The notes: a model not told the origin generated them from the sequence alone. Counted from the first letter of the stretch, positions 1-8,612 are shown. The stretch is DNA of 50,654 bases from an uncultured Candidatus Planktophila sp. (GCA_937975715.1 CALJUA010000154.1:1-50654), one strand, 5' to 3'. Numbers and translations: made by a program.

Positions 1-11
1 GTCTTAAGCGC

Positions 12-419
12 ATGAGTACAGAGCGAGCGCTTCTGCGCGGTGCGGTAATTCCAACAATTGTCATTGGTGTCATTTCCATCGGACTTTCAACATGGCTTAA
101 GGGCAGCGCAGGTCTTGTTGGTGCGCTTCTTGCCCAGTTCGTTGTCGTCATCTTCTTTGCTGCCAACATTGGAGTCGCACGTCTTTCTCGCGACCTTGAT
201 CCCGTGATGACGATGTCTCTTGCCATGTTCTCGTATATGGCCAAGGTCCTGCTCCTCGGAGTCTTTCTCTGGCTCGTGACCACCTTCGTCTCAGTCGATA
301 CCTGCGACCGCAAGGCCTTCGCCTTGAGCGCCGTGGCTGCGACCTTCGCCTGGCTCGGGGGAGAGATCAGGGCTTATCTGGCCCTCAAACTTCACCTACA
401 ATTGCCCGACCGCCCTTAA
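12..419 (+). CDS. atpI: ATP synthase protein I-like membrane protein
   Basis: Protein of 135 aa with about four hydrophobic segments (roughly residues 10-30, 33-55, 66-90 and 100-125), directly upstream of the Fo genes. Position, size and topology fit the poorly conserved AtpI/Uncl family, thought to help c-ring assembly or Mg2+ supply for ATP synthase. The assignment rests mostly on context, since the sequence shows no strong motif. No clear Shine-Dalgarno precedes the ATG; a TAA four bases before it may end the preceding gene, outside the window. It leads the operon and is followed 44 bp later by a second small membrane gene. Confidence 0.7.
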   Translation: MSTERALLRGAVIPTIVIGVISIGLSTWLKGSAGLVGALLAQFVVVIFFAANIGVARLSRDLDPVMTMSLAMFSYMAKVLLLGVFLWLVTTFVSVDTCDRKAFALSAVAATFAWLGGEIRAYLALKLHLQLPDRP

Positions 420-424
420 GCGGA

Positions 425-449
425 CAGCACCACATTTTCAGCACCACAT
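425..449 (+). repeat. 11-bp direct repeat in atp leader
   Basis: CAGCACCACAT occurs at 425-435 and again at 439-449, three bases apart, in the 44-bp gap before the AtpZ-like gene. It is probably a small local duplication; no function is evident. Confidence 0.6.
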
Positions 450-463
450 ACCTAGGAGGACCC

Positions 464-655
464 ATGGCAGTAAATCGCGAGGCAGATGCTCTCTGGACCA
501 TCGTCGGCTACATGCTCTCGGGCCTTCTCTTCTGGGGTGGCGCTGGCTACCTCGCCGATAAGTACTTCAATACCTCTTATCTGACGCTGGTGGGCTTCCT
601 TTTGGGCATGGGTGGTGCGCTGTACCTCATATGGCTTCGATTTGGCCGGGAATAG
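464..655 (+). CDS. AtpZ/AtpI-family small membrane protein
   Basis: A 63-aa protein with two predicted transmembrane helices (about residues 13-31 and 39-58) joined by a short loop containing the segment ADKYFNTS. This is the layout of the short F0F1-ATPase-associated proteins (ATPase_gene1/AtpZ type) often encoded before atpB and implicated in Mg2+/Ca2+ handling or complex assembly. The ATG at 464 has an ideal AGGAGG seven to eight bases upstream. It is co-oriented with atpI and atpB. The family name is inferred from size, topology and place in the operon. Confidence 0.7.
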   Translation: MAVNREADALWTIVGYMLSGLLFWGGAGYLADKYFNTSYLTLVGFLLGMGGALYLIWLRFGRE

Positions 656-676
656 GCAAAGCCCCTAATCTTTGCC
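655..676 (+). promoter_or_regulatory. Stem-loop between atpZ-like gene and atpB
   Basis: Perfect 7-bp inverted repeat GGCAAAG (655-661) and CTTTGCC (670-676) with an 8-nt loop. No T-tract follows, so it is not a standard terminator. It could stabilise or process the atp mRNA and set stoichiometry; this is inference. Confidence 0.4.
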
Positions 677-720
677 ACGTCTGAAAGCAATTTTCGACCT
701 ACTAAATCTGAGGGATGGCA

Positions 721-1500
721 ATGCATCTAAAGCTCAGCGGTGAAGAGGGATTTACCCCTCCTGGCGTTTCCGACTTCGAGCTTCCTCCGATTTTCCACAA
801 TATTGAGTGGTTAACAAAACCTGTATTGCTCGTCGCACTTTCAGTAGTGCTGATCTCAATCTTCTTCGTTGCAGCATCACGTAAGGCGCTCGTTGTACCT
901 GGAAAGCTTCAATTCTCAGGCGAACTCATCTATGACTTTGTCCGTAACGGTCTTGCAAAAGACATTCTCGGTCCAGAGTTCATGCGATTTGTGCCATATC
1001 TCTTCACACTCTTCACATTTGTTTTAGTCAATAACGTCTTCTCCATCGTGCCACTGCTGCAATTCTCAGCAATGTCTCATGTTGGATTTCCTTACGCGCT
1101 CGCAATTCTGACTTACTTGGTTTATCACTTCGTTGGAATTAAGAAGCAGGGTCTTGGTCACTACCTCAAGGGCATTGCATTTATGCCAGGTGTACCAAAG
1201 GCGATCTACGTTCTCCTCACACCAATTGAAATCGCAACATTCTTTATCGTGCGCCCATTTACTTTGGGCCTTCGTCTCTTTGCAAATATGTTTGCTGGCC
1301 ACTTGCTGCTTCTCGTCTTTATCTTGGGTGGCGAGCACTTGATGCAGGGCGTTATTGGTTTGAAGCTTGTTTCACCATTCGCATTCACAATGGGAATCGC
1401 GCTGACATTCTTCGAATTCATGGTGCAGTGCCTTCAGGCCTACATCTTCACACTTTTGACCGCTCTCTATATCGCTGGCTCATTGGCTGACGAACACTAA
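721..1500 (+). CDS. atpB: ATP synthase Fo subunit a
   Basis: Membrane subunit forming the proton half-channels next to the c-ring. The protein (259 aa) has five to six hydrophobic segments and the signature LGLRLFANMFAGH near residue 180, whose arginine is the essential stator charge facing the c-ring carboxylate. Two in-frame ATGs exist, at 715 and 721. The AGGG at 711-714 abuts the first but lies six bases before the second, so 721 is preferred; 715 would add two residues. It is followed by atpE 63 bp downstream. Family assignment is secure. Confidence 0.95.
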   Translation: MHLKLSGEEGFTPPGVSDFELPPIFHNIEWLTKPVLLVALSVVLISIFFVAASRKALVVPGKLQFSGELIYDFVRNGLAKDILGPEFMRFVPYLFTLFTFVLVNNVFSIVPLLQFSAMSHVGFPYALAILTYLVYHFVGIKKQGLGHYLKGIAFMPGVPKAIYVLLTPIEIATFFIVRPFTLGLRLFANMFAGHLLLLVFILGGEHLMQGVIGLKLVSPFAFTMGIALTFFEFMVQCLQAYIFTLLTALYIAGSLADEH

Positions 1501-1563
1501 ACAAACACCAAACAATAAGAATTGGGGAAGTAACTTCGCTTCTTCAGTAAGAAAGGTAGAAAC

Positions 1564-1767
1564 ATGACAGGCTCACTTAACGTCATCGGTTACGGCATTG
1601 CTGCAATCGGACCTGCAATCGCAACAGGCTTGATCTTCGCTGCTTACATCAGCGGTGTAGCTCGCCAGCCAGAGTCACGCAGCGTCCTCCAGCCAATCGC
1701 GTTCCTCGGATTCGCTATGGCAGAAGCACTTGCACTCTTCGGTCTCGTTCTCGCATTCGTTCTCTAA
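1564..1767 (+). CDS. atpE: ATP synthase Fo subunit c
   Basis: A 67-aa hairpin of two transmembrane helices forming the rotor ring. The polar loop ARQPE (about 33-37) binds gamma and epsilon. Glu54 in FAMAEALALFG is the ion-carrying carboxylate. The glycine/alanine-rich first helix (GIAAIGPAIATG) is typical. No obvious Na+-binding signature is seen, so proton coupling is likely. AAAGG precedes the ATG by about eight bases. The product is short for the family (usually 70-85 aa), but both helices are intact. Confidence 0.96.
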   Translation: MTGSLNVIGYGIAAIGPAIATGLIFAAYISGVARQPESRSVLQPIAFLGFAMAEALALFGLVLAFVL

Positions 1768-1805
1768 TCGGTTTATCAATTTCGGTAACTCCCTAAGGAG
1801 AAAAA

Positions 1806-2363
1806 ATGCATCTATTTAACTTTGCGGAAGAGGTCGCAGTGGTTGAAGAACGCATCAACCCATTGATCCCTCATCCAGTTGAGATCGTTGTCGGCACAAT
1901 CGCCTTCATCCTTCTCTTCCTCGTCTTGAAGAGCAAAGTCGTTCCTATGTTTGAAAAGGCATATGCAGAGCGCACAGCAGCAATTCAAGGCGGCATGGAA
2001 AAGGCAGAGAAGGCACAGCTTGAAGCTGCACGCGCTCTCGCCTCTTACAACGAACAACTTTCATCAGCTCGTGATGAGTCCTCACGTCTTCGCGAAGAAG
2101 CACGAGTACAAGGCGCAGCAATCATGGAAGAACTTCGCGCGAAGGCTCAGGAAGAAGCAGCTCGCATCACTGCAGCAGCACATGCTTCTATCGAGGCAGA
2201 GCGCCAGCAGGCAATCACTTCACTTCGCAATGAAGTTGGTGCATTAGCTGTTGATCTCGCATCAAAGATTGTGGGAGAAGCTCTCGATGACCAGGCTCGT
2301 CAGTCACGTATCGTTGAACGTTTCATTGAAGATCTAGAGACTTCTAGCGACAACCGTCGCTAA
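1806..2363 (+). CDS. atpF: ATP synthase Fo subunit b
   Basis: Peripheral-stalk subunit of 185 aa: one N-terminal transmembrane helix (about 27-46) followed by a long charged, Ala/Glu-rich coiled coil (about 50-175) that dimerises and reaches the delta subunit. The sequence AAAHASIEAERQQAI is typical of the family. AAGGAG lies just before the ATG. It is an ordinary separate b gene, not the b-delta fusion found in mycobacteria. It precedes atpH by 33 bp. Confidence 0.95.
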   Translation: MHLFNFAEEVAVVEERINPLIPHPVEIVVGTIAFILLFLVLKSKVVPMFEKAYAERTAAIQGGMEKAEKAQLEAARALASYNEQLSSARDESSRLREEARVQGAAIMEELRAKAQEEAARITAAAHASIEAERQQAITSLRNEVGALAVDLASKIVGEALDDQARQSRIVERFIEDLETSSDNRR

Positions 2364-2396
2364 GAGGTTGGCAAAAAGCGAAAGTAAGGGACAAAC

Positions 2397-3230
2397 GTGA
2401 GAATTCATCTTGGAGGAAGTAGCCGTCAGTCACTCGTGGCCGCACGTGCACAGCTTGATGCTGCCGTAAAGGGCGCATCATCAGCTTCTGCTTCCGAGTT
2501 GTCTGCACACTTGTTCTTTGCAGCAGAGGTCTTTGCAACTAATACATCTCTTCGCCGCGCTTTCACAGATGCATCTCGCGATGACTCTTCCAAGGGCGCT
2601 TTGGTGAAGGATCTCTTTGGTTCAAAGATTTCAAGCAGTGCAGCAGATCTTCTTGCAGCAGTTGCAGGCCTTCGCTGGTCTGCTGCCGGTGACCTAGTAA
2701 TCGTCATCGAGCAGCTTGCAATTGAGGCTGAAGCGTCAGCAGCAAATATTGATGGAGCGCTCGATCGCCTCGAATCAGAATTCTTCGAGGTGTCACGCCT
2801 GATTGCAGATAATTTCGAACTACGTAAGGCACTCGTCGGAAACGGTTCAGTAGACGCCAAGGGCGCATTGATCGCCGATGTTCTCTCAAAGAGCGCATCT
2901 GCATCTACTGTGAAGTTGGCCGTTGCACTTGTGACAAGCCTTCGTGGTCGCAGCATCGAAGCAGCTTTTGCTGACTACCTCTTCGGTCTTGCTAATCGAC
3001 GCAATCGATTGATCGCACTTGTTCGTGTAGCAACAGAAATTACAGATGCACAGAAGTCACGTCTTGCAGCAGCTATTGAGAAGCAGGTTGGCCAGCCAAT
3101 CTCCGTCAATATCCAGGTTGATTCTTCAATCCTTGGTGGCGTCTCAGTGAAGTTCGCAGATGAACTTGTAGATGGCAGTATTTCAAACCGACTCGCAGGT
3201 GCAGGACGCGCACTTGCAGGTCAAAACTAA
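2397..3230 (+). CDS. atpH: ATP synthase F1 subunit delta
   Basis: The protein (277 aa) links the peripheral stalk to the top of the alpha/beta hexamer. The C-terminal part contains the conserved OSCP/delta region (about 200-277, with RVATEITDAQKSRL and GGVSVKFADELVDGS). It is roughly 90 residues longer than the delta of E. coli, but matches the length of the long actinobacterial form, which carries two copies of the helical N-terminal-like domain. The start is GTG at 2397, with AAGGG about seven bases upstream. No fusion to subunit b. Confidence 0.93.
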   Translation: MRIHLGGSSRQSLVAARAQLDAAVKGASSASASELSAHLFFAAEVFATNTSLRRAFTDASRDDSSKGALVKDLFGSKISSSAADLLAAVAGLRWSAAGDLVIVIEQLAIEAEASAANIDGALDRLESEFFEVSRLIADNFELRKALVGNGSVDAKGALIADVLSKSASASTVKLAVALVTSLRGRSIEAAFADYLFGLANRRNRLIALVRVATEITDAQKSRLAAAIEKQVGQPISVNIQVDSSILGGVSVKFADELVDGSISNRLAGAGRALAGQN

Positions 3231-3252
3231 GACAGGAAAAAAGGGGAAACTC

Positions 3253-4878
3253 ATGGCAGAGCTCAAGATCCAACCGAATGAAATTCGGGATGCCTTAGCG
3301 AACTTCGTTAAGTCATATGATCCAGGCACCGCGGCTCGTGACGAGGTCGGAACTGTTAGCCAGGCAGGCGATGGAATCGCTCGCGTTGAAGGACTTCCTT
3401 CAACAATGGCAAACGAACTTCTTCAATTCGAGAACGGCACACTTGGTCTCGCTCTTAACCTCGACGTTCGTGAAATCGGTGTTGTAATCCTCGGTGATTA
3501 CGCAGGCATCGAAGAAGGAACATCAGTACGTCGTACAGGTGAAGTTCTCTCTGTTCCTGTCGGAGATGGCTTCCTCGGTCGCGTTGTTGACCCACTAGGT
3601 CGACCAATCGATGGCAAGGGCGACATCACTCCTGATGCACGTCGTGCACTCGAACTTCAGGCACCAACAGTTGTTCAGCGTCAACCTGTTAAGGAGCCAC
3701 TTGCAACTGGTATCAAGGCGATCGATGCAATGACAGCGATTGGTCGCGGTCAGCGCCAGTTGATCATTGGTGACCGCCAGACTGGTAAGACAGCGGTTGC
3801 AATCGACACAATTATTAACCAGCGTGAAAACTGGCTCTCAGGCGATAAGAAGAAGCAGGTTAAGTGCATCTACGTCGCTATCGGTCAGAAGGGTTCAACG
3901 ATTGCATCTGTAAAGAGCGCACTCGAAGAAGCTGGCGCAATGGAGTACACAACAATCGTTGCATCTCCAGCATCAGACCCAGCTGGCTTTAAGTACCTCG
4001 CTCCATATACAGGTTCTGCAATTGGTCAGCACTGGATGTACAACGGCGAGCACGTTCTCATTGTCTTTGATGATCTCTCGAAGCAGGCTGAGGCATACCG
4101 TTCAGTCTCACTTCTTCTTCGCCGTCCACCAGGACGTGAGGCATACCCAGGAGACGTCTTCTACTTACACTCACGTCTTCTCGAGCGTTGCGCAAAGCTT
4201 TCCGATGAGCTCGGTGGCGGTTCGATGACTGGCCTTCCAATCATCGAAACAAAGGGAAATGACGTTTCAGCGTTTATTCCTACAAACGTAATTTCTATTA
4301 CTGACGGACAGTGCTTCCTTGAGACTGACCTCTTTAACGCAGGCGTTCGCCCAGCGATTAACGTAGGTATCTCAGTTTCACGTGTGGGTGGTTCTGCACA
4401 GACGAAGGCGATGAAGAAGATCGCTGGACGTCTTCGTCTTGACCTCGCACAGTTCCGAGAGCTCGAAGCATTCGCAGCTTTCGGTTCAGATCTCGATGCA
4501 GCATCAAAGGCTCAGCTTGAGCGCGGTGCTCGCATGGTTGAACTCCTTAAGCAGGGTCAGTACTCACCATTCGCACTTGAGAAGCAGATTGCTTCGATCT
4601 GGGCAGGAACAACAGGCAACCTTGACTCTGTTCCAGTTGCAGATATCCGTCGCTTTGAGGCTGAATTCATCGACTTCCTCGCACGTGAGCGCAAGGAGAT
4701 CATGACAACTATCTCTGAGACAAAGCTTCTCGAAGACGAGACAGTTGCAAAGCTCCAGGCTGCAATCGATGAGTTCAAGAAGATGTTTAAGTCATCTGTA
4801 GCAGCAGCTGTAGTTGAGTCAGATGAAGATCCACTCGAGGGTGAACTCCAAGAGCAGATCGTGGCGGTGAAGAAGTAA
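3253..4878 (+). CDS. atpA: ATP synthase F1 subunit alpha
   Basis: Non-catalytic nucleotide-binding subunit, 541 aa. The N-terminal beta-barrel is at about 25-95, the Walker A GDRQTGKT at 173-180, and the alpha-type region NVGISVSRVGGSAQ further on. A charged C-terminal tail (SDEDPLEGELQEQ) follows the helical bundle. The ATG at 3253, preceded by AAAAAGGGG, is chosen over an in-frame ATG at 3172 that would run back into atpH. Eight further bases separate the atpA stop region from atpG, only 3 bp away. Confidence 0.97.
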   Translation: MAELKIQPNEIRDALANFVKSYDPGTAARDEVGTVSQAGDGIARVEGLPSTMANELLQFENGTLGLALNLDVREIGVVILGDYAGIEEGTSVRRTGEVLSVPVGDGFLGRVVDPLGRPIDGKGDITPDARRALELQAPTVVQRQPVKEPLATGIKAIDAMTAIGRGQRQLIIGDRQTGKTAVAIDTIINQRENWLSGDKKKQVKCIYVAIGQKGSTIASVKSALEEAGAMEYTTIVASPASDPAGFKYLAPYTGSAIGQHWMYNGEHVLIVFDDLSKQAEAYRSVSLLLRRPPGREAYPGDVFYLHSRLLERCAKLSDELGGGSMTGLPIIETKGNDVSAFIPTNVISITDGQCFLETDLFNAGVRPAINVGISVSRVGGSAQTKAMKKIAGRLRLDLAQFRELEAFAAFGSDLDAASKAQLERGARMVELLKQGQYSPFALEKQIASIWAGTTGNLDSVPVADIRRFEAEFIDFLARERKEIMTTISETKLLEDETVAKLQAAIDEFKKMFKSSVAAAVVESDEDPLEGELQEQIVAVKK

Positions 4879-4881
4879 CCC

Positions 4882-5793
4882 ATGGGTGCTCAACTCCGCA
4901 TATATCGCCGACGGATGCGTTCCGTTAAAGCGACTAAGAAGATTACGAAGGCAATGGAGCTCATCTCCGCTTCTCGTATCGTCAAGGCGCAGCAACGCGT
5001 ATCTGCATCGACCCCATATGCAAATGAGTTAACTCGTGCGGTCTCGGCCGTTGCCTCATATTCATCAGTGGTCCATCCGTTGACTACACCTCGCTCTAAC
5101 CCACGTCGTGCAGCGGTGCTCATCATCACTGCAGACCGCGGTATGGCCGGTGCTTACTCAACGAATGCGATCAAGGAAGGCGAGCAGCTTGCTGCACTTC
5201 TTCGTGAGCGCGGACTCTCAGTTGCCAGCTATCTTGTGGGCCGTAAGGCAGTTAACTATTACAAGTTCCGCGAGCGTGCGATTGCAGCTTCTTGGACAGG
5301 ATTCTCAGATAACCCAACGTATGAGAATGCAAAGGAAGTTTCAGAGACTCTTCTTAACGCATTCATTGATGGTTCAGATGGAGAAGGTGGAGTCGACGAG
5401 ATTCATATCATCTTCACAAAGTTCCGCTCAATGTTGACTCAGGAAGCAACTGCCAAGCGCATGATTCCGCTTGAAGTTGTTGAATCTGATCAAGCACCAG
5501 TTTCTGGAATTCTTCCAGAGTATGAATTCGAACCAACAGCGGGAGAAGTTCTTGATGCTCTTCTTCCTCGCTACATTGAAGCTCGAATCTTCAATGCGAT
5601 GTTGCAATCAGCTGCTTCCGAGCATGCTGCACGCCGCCGCGCAATGAAGTCAGCAACAGATAACGCCGAAGAGTTGATCAAGTCGCTTACACGTCTTGCT
5701 AACGCAGCTCGTCAGGCTGAAATCACCCAAGAGATCAGTGAAATTGTGGGCGGCGCAGATGCGTTGGCCTCAGCTAGTGCAGGGAGTGAATAA
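4882..5793 (+). CDS. atpG: ATP synthase F1 subunit gamma
   Basis: Central rotor shaft, 303 aa. The N-terminal helix has the conserved KATKKITKAMELISASRI segment (about 17-34) and the C-terminal helix the SEHAARRRAMKSATDNAEE segment (about 246-264); together they form the coiled-coil shaft inside the alpha3beta3 ring. The middle Rossmann-like domain is present. It starts 3 bp after atpA and ends in TAATG, overlapping the atpD start by one base, so translation is probably coupled. Confidence 0.97.
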   Translation: MGAQLRIYRRRMRSVKATKKITKAMELISASRIVKAQQRVSASTPYANELTRAVSAVASYSSVVHPLTTPRSNPRRAAVLIITADRGMAGAYSTNAIKEGEQLAALLRERGLSVASYLVGRKAVNYYKFRERAIAASWTGFSDNPTYENAKEVSETLLNAFIDGSDGEGGVDEIHIIFTKFRSMLTQEATAKRMIPLEVVESDQAPVSGILPEYEFEPTAGEVLDALLPRYIEARIFNAMLQSAASEHAARRRAMKSATDNAEELIKSLTRLANAARQAEITQEISEIVGGADALASASAGSE

Positions 5794-7202
5794 TGACCAG
5801 TAAAGGCCGCGTAGCCCGAGTTATCGGACCGGTTGTAGACATCGAGTTCCCAGCGGACTCAATGCCATCAATCTTTAACGCGCTCCATGTCGAGACAACA
5901 ATGAGCGGTACTACACGTACCTTGACTCTTGAAGTTGCTCAACACATTGGAGACAACCTTGTCCGCGCAATCTCAATGCAGCCAACAGACGGAATGGTCC
6001 GTGGCGCTGAGGTAAGCGATACAGGCGCACCAATCTCTGTACCAGTCGGTGATGTAACAAAGGGACACGTCTTCAACACTCTCGGAGAGTCTCTCGATGT
6101 TCCAACATCATCATTGGACATCAAGGAGCGTTGGCCAATCCACCGCAATGCACCAGCATTCGATCAGCTCGAGTCAAAGACAGAGATGTTCGAGACAGGT
6201 ATCAAGGTTATTGACCTTCTTACACCTTACGTTAAGGGTGGAAAGATCGGCCTATTCGGTGGTGCAGGTGTTGGTAAGACTGTTCTTATCCAGGAGATGA
6301 TTTATCGCGTAGCTGAAAACTTCGGTGGTGTATCTGTATTCGCCGGTGTTGGTGAGCGTACTCGTGAAGGTAACGACTTGTTCCTCGAAATGACAGAGAC
6401 TGGCGTTATCAATAAGACAGCCTTGGTCTTCGGTCAGATGGACGAACCACCTGGAACACGTCTTCGCGTTGCACTTTCAGCTCTTACTATGGCTGAGTAC
6501 TTCCGCGATGTTCAGAAGCAGGACGTTCTCCTCTTCATCGATAACATCTTCCGCTTTACTCAGGCAGGTTCAGAGGTATCAACACTTCTCGGACGTATGC
6601 CATCTGCTGTGGGTTACCAGCCAACACTTGCAGATGAAATGGGTCAGCTTCAGGAGCGTATTACTTCAACACGTGGTCACTCGATTACATCTATGCAGGC
6701 AATTTACGTTCCTGCGGATGACATCACTGACCCAGCTCCTCACACAACATTCGCCCACTTGGATGCGACAACTGTTCTTTCACGTCCGATCTCAGAGCTC
6801 GGTATCTACCCAGCTGTGGATCCACTTGACTCAACATCTCGTATCCTCGATCCACGCTACATCGGTGAGCGCCACTTCAAGGTTGCAAACCGTATTAAGC
6901 AGATCTTGCAGCGTTATAAGGATCTTCAGGACATCATCGCTATCTTGGGTATCGATGAGCTTTCAGAAGATGACCGCATTCTCGTAGGACGTGCACGTCG
7001 TATCCAGCGCTTCTTGTCACAGAACACATTCGTGGCGAAGGTCTTTACAGGTATCGACGGTTCATACGTTCCAATCAACGAGACAATCGATGCATTCGAA
7101 GCACTTGCAGATGGAAAGTACGATCACATTCCAGAGCAGGCATTCTTCATGTGCGGTGGTCTTGATGATGTAGAGCGCAACGCAGCAGAGTTGGCTAAGT
7201 AA
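5793..7202 (+). CDS. atpD: ATP synthase F1 subunit beta
   Basis: Catalytic subunit of 469 aa. The Walker A GGAGVGKT is at 156-163, the catalytic Glu lies in GERTREGND just after residue 185, and Walker B is in LLFIDNIFRFTQAGSE. The C-terminal lever motif reads DELSEDD (DELSEED in E. coli), the segment that contacts gamma and epsilon. The start codon overlaps the atpG stop by one base (TAATG). Family assignment is unambiguous. Confidence 0.98.
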   Translation: MTSKGRVARVIGPVVDIEFPADSMPSIFNALHVETTMSGTTRTLTLEVAQHIGDNLVRAISMQPTDGMVRGAEVSDTGAPISVPVGDVTKGHVFNTLGESLDVPTSSLDIKERWPIHRNAPAFDQLESKTEMFETGIKVIDLLTPYVKGGKIGLFGGAGVGKTVLIQEMIYRVAENFGGVSVFAGVGERTREGNDLFLEMTETGVINKTALVFGQMDEPPGTRLRVALSALTMAEYFRDVQKQDVLLFIDNIFRFTQAGSEVSTLLGRMPSAVGYQPTLADEMGQLQERITSTRGHSITSMQAIYVPADDITDPAPHTTFAHLDATTVLSRPISELGIYPAVDPLDSTSRILDPRYIGERHFKVANRIKQILQRYKDLQDIIAILGIDELSEDDRILVGRARRIQRFLSQNTFVAKVFTGIDGSYVPINETIDAFEALADGKYDHIPEQAFFMCGGLDDVERNAAELAK

Positions 7203-7207
7203 TAGCT

Positions 7208-7459
7208 ATGGCTCTCAACGTCGCGTTGGTATCGCCAACAGAGCAGGTATGGACAGGTGAGGCGAACTTCGTCCTCGCTCGTACAACAGGGGGAGACCTC
7301 GGTGTACTTCCTGGCCACACACCACTCTTTGGCGTACTAGTTGACGGCCTTGTCAGCATCAAGGTCGCTGACGGAACAACTAAGGAGTTCACCGTTAAAG
7401 GCGGATTCCTCTCAGTCAACAATGATCGCGTATCAATCTTGACGGAGTCAGTTGCTTAA
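7208..7459 (+). CDS. atpC: ATP synthase F1 subunit epsilon, N-terminal domain only
   Basis: At 83 aa this corresponds to only the beta-sandwich half of epsilon (usual length 120-140 aa). Typical residues of that domain are present: LVSPTEQVWTGEA at the start, GDLGVLPGHTPL near 30-41, and FTVKGGFLSVNNDRVSIL. It stops at SILTESVA, exactly where the C-terminal two-helix domain should begin, and an intrinsic terminator follows. That helical domain is the part that inhibits ATP hydrolysis in other bacteria, so inhibition by epsilon is predicted to be absent or altered. Five bp separate it from atpD. Confidence 0.93.
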   Translation: MALNVALVSPTEQVWTGEANFVLARTTGGDLGVLPGHTPLFGVLVDGLVSIKVADGTTKEFTVKGGFLSVNNDRVSILTESVA

Positions 7460-7471
7460 ATAGTTCAATCG

Positions 7472-7506
7472 AAAAACCCCGGCAGAATCTCTGTCGGGGT
7501 TTTTTA
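7472..7506 (+). terminator. Intrinsic terminator of the atp operon
   Basis: Stem CCCCGGCAG (7477-7485) with CTGTCGGGG (7491-7499), 5-nt loop and one G-U pair, then a run of T at 7500-7506. Five As precede the stem. It is the strongest intrinsic terminator in the window. Confidence 0.92.
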
Positions 7507-7526
7507 TTTCATGGGAGGCTATTCCT

Positions 7527-7997
7527 ATGAAAACAGTAGAACTTCGCGAACTAGTTCAAAATCAACTGTCTCCATATTTTGAAGAGCTTTGGGAGAAATA
7601 TCGTTCTGAGTTTATCGGTGCGGGATTTTCTTCTGAATACGCCGATGAGAGTGTCGAAATTTCAAAGAAGAGTATCTTCCCGGATGGAAAGTTAGAGTCC
7701 GGTCACTTCATTTTTTATGCCTACTCCGAAAATCGATTGGTGGGTAATCTGTGGCTGGCCACTAAAGTACGTGATGGAAATCGTGAATGGTCGATTTTCG
7801 ATATTGAGACCTTTTCTGAATATCGCGGCCAAGGATTTGGGCGAGCAATCATGCAGGCTGCTGAAAAAATCGTTCGAGATGCCGGCGGAGATTCTATTTC
7901 GTTAAGTGTATTTGGAAATAATAGTGTCGCAAGAAATCTCTATGAATCACTTGGTTACCAAACGTTGCGCGTCGCCATGAAGAAGACGATACTTTAA
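7527..7997 (+). CDS. GNAT-family N-acetyltransferase
   Basis: A 156-aa protein with the acetyl-CoA-binding motif A at FSEYRGQGFGRAIMQAAE (about residues 96-113; the R/Q-x-x-G-x-G/A core is YRGQGFGRA) and motif B around SLSVFGNNSVARNLYESLGY (about 126-145). It should transfer an acetyl group from acetyl-CoA to an amine; the substrate cannot be told. GGGAGG sits eight bases before the ATG. It follows the atp terminator and opens a small AT-richer islet with two genes of unknown function. It could have been acquired separately. Confidence 0.85.
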   Translation: MKTVELRELVQNQLSPYFEELWEKYRSEFIGAGFSSEYADESVEISKKSIFPDGKLESGHFIFYAYSENRLVGNLWLATKVRDGNREWSIFDIETFSEYRGQGFGRAIMQAAEKIVRDAGGDSISLSVFGNNSVARNLYESLGYQTLRVAMKKTIL

Positions 7998-8014
7998 GTT
8001 AAATCTCATAGGCT

Positions 8015-8044
8015 TGAAAATGCGCAGTCACTACTTTTAGTATT
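8015..8044 (+). promoter_or_regulatory. Putative promoter of the secreted-protein gene
   Basis: TTGAAA (8015-8020) and TAGTAT (8039-8044) are separated by 18 bp, in the 127-bp gap before the gene at 8125. Two mismatches in the -10 make this tentative. Confidence 0.35.
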
Positions 8045-8124
8045 TCAATAACGGGGTTAACATGATTGGGAGGTGTTAAGTAATCATCAAGAATTCGAAA
8101 CTTCAATACTAGAAGGAGAATCGA

Positions 8125-8604
8125 ATGCAATTCAAAAATACTGCAAAATTTACGACGTTAATAATCGCGCTAACAGCCATGTCAATTTCGCCGAGTTCTG
8201 CGGCCTCTGAGAAATTAGTCCAACCAACAGAAACTTATATAACCAAGACTGCTCCCAAGGGAACTTCTGTAACTCCCGCACAGCTCAAAATCATTCAAGC
8301 TACACACTCAACTTTGAAATTTTCCGGAGCCGAATGTCGCTTCTTGGATCTTTCGGGCTGCACTGTCACTAAGTCATCTAATTCGTATTACCCAGTGGGC
8401 TATGTATTTCGTGCGGTTGTTAATTCGAATTTACCCAGCAAAATTACACAAACTTCTTACTACGCAAGCTGCTCTTGGTGCGGATTTGTCGGAGAGGCCA
8501 TCGGAATTATCCTCTTTGTAGCTTCTGCACCTGCGAGTACTCCAACTTTTTTAGTTGTTTCCACGTACGCTATCGGAATAGGAATTGTTCTTAATCACGC
8601 TTAG
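8125..8604 (+). CDS. Secreted four-cysteine protein with hydrophobic tail, unknown function
   Basis: I do not recognise a family. The protein (159 aa) begins with a clear signal peptide (basic start, hydrophobic core TLIIALTAMS, likely cleavage after SSAA near residue 27). The predicted mature part holds four cysteines in two pairs (AECRFLDLSGC and SCSWCGF), which suggests disulfides. The last 40 residues are strongly hydrophobic and small-residue rich (GEAIGIILFVASAPA and STYAIGIGIVL), as in membrane-inserting tails. AAGGAG gives a good ribosome-binding site. The gene lies just upstream of a small membrane protein gene, and its base use is AT-richer than neighbouring housekeeping genes. A secreted pore-forming or surface-anchored role is possible but unproven. 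Confidence 0.75.
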   Translation: MQFKNTAKFTTLIIALTAMSISPSSAASEKLVQPTETYITKTAPKGTSVTPAQLKIIQATHSTLKFSGAECRFLDLSGCTVTKSSNSYYPVGYVFRAVVNSNLPSKITQTSYYASCSWCGFVGEAIGIILFVASAPASTPTFLVVSTYAIGIGIVLNHA

Positions 8605-8612
8605 GGGGCGAC

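Noticed and set aside
1..11. Tail of a gene before atpI
   Set aside because: Eleven bases with a possible TAA are too short to name a gene.
2426..2956. Long open frames antisense to atpH and other atp genes
   Set aside because: They have no start context, no family resemblance and lie opposite strongly conserved genes; codon bias of the sense strand explains them.
3172..3252. N-terminal extension of atpA into atpH
   Set aside because: The ATG at 3172 lies within atpH; the ATG at 3253 has a strong ribosome-binding site and fits the family start.
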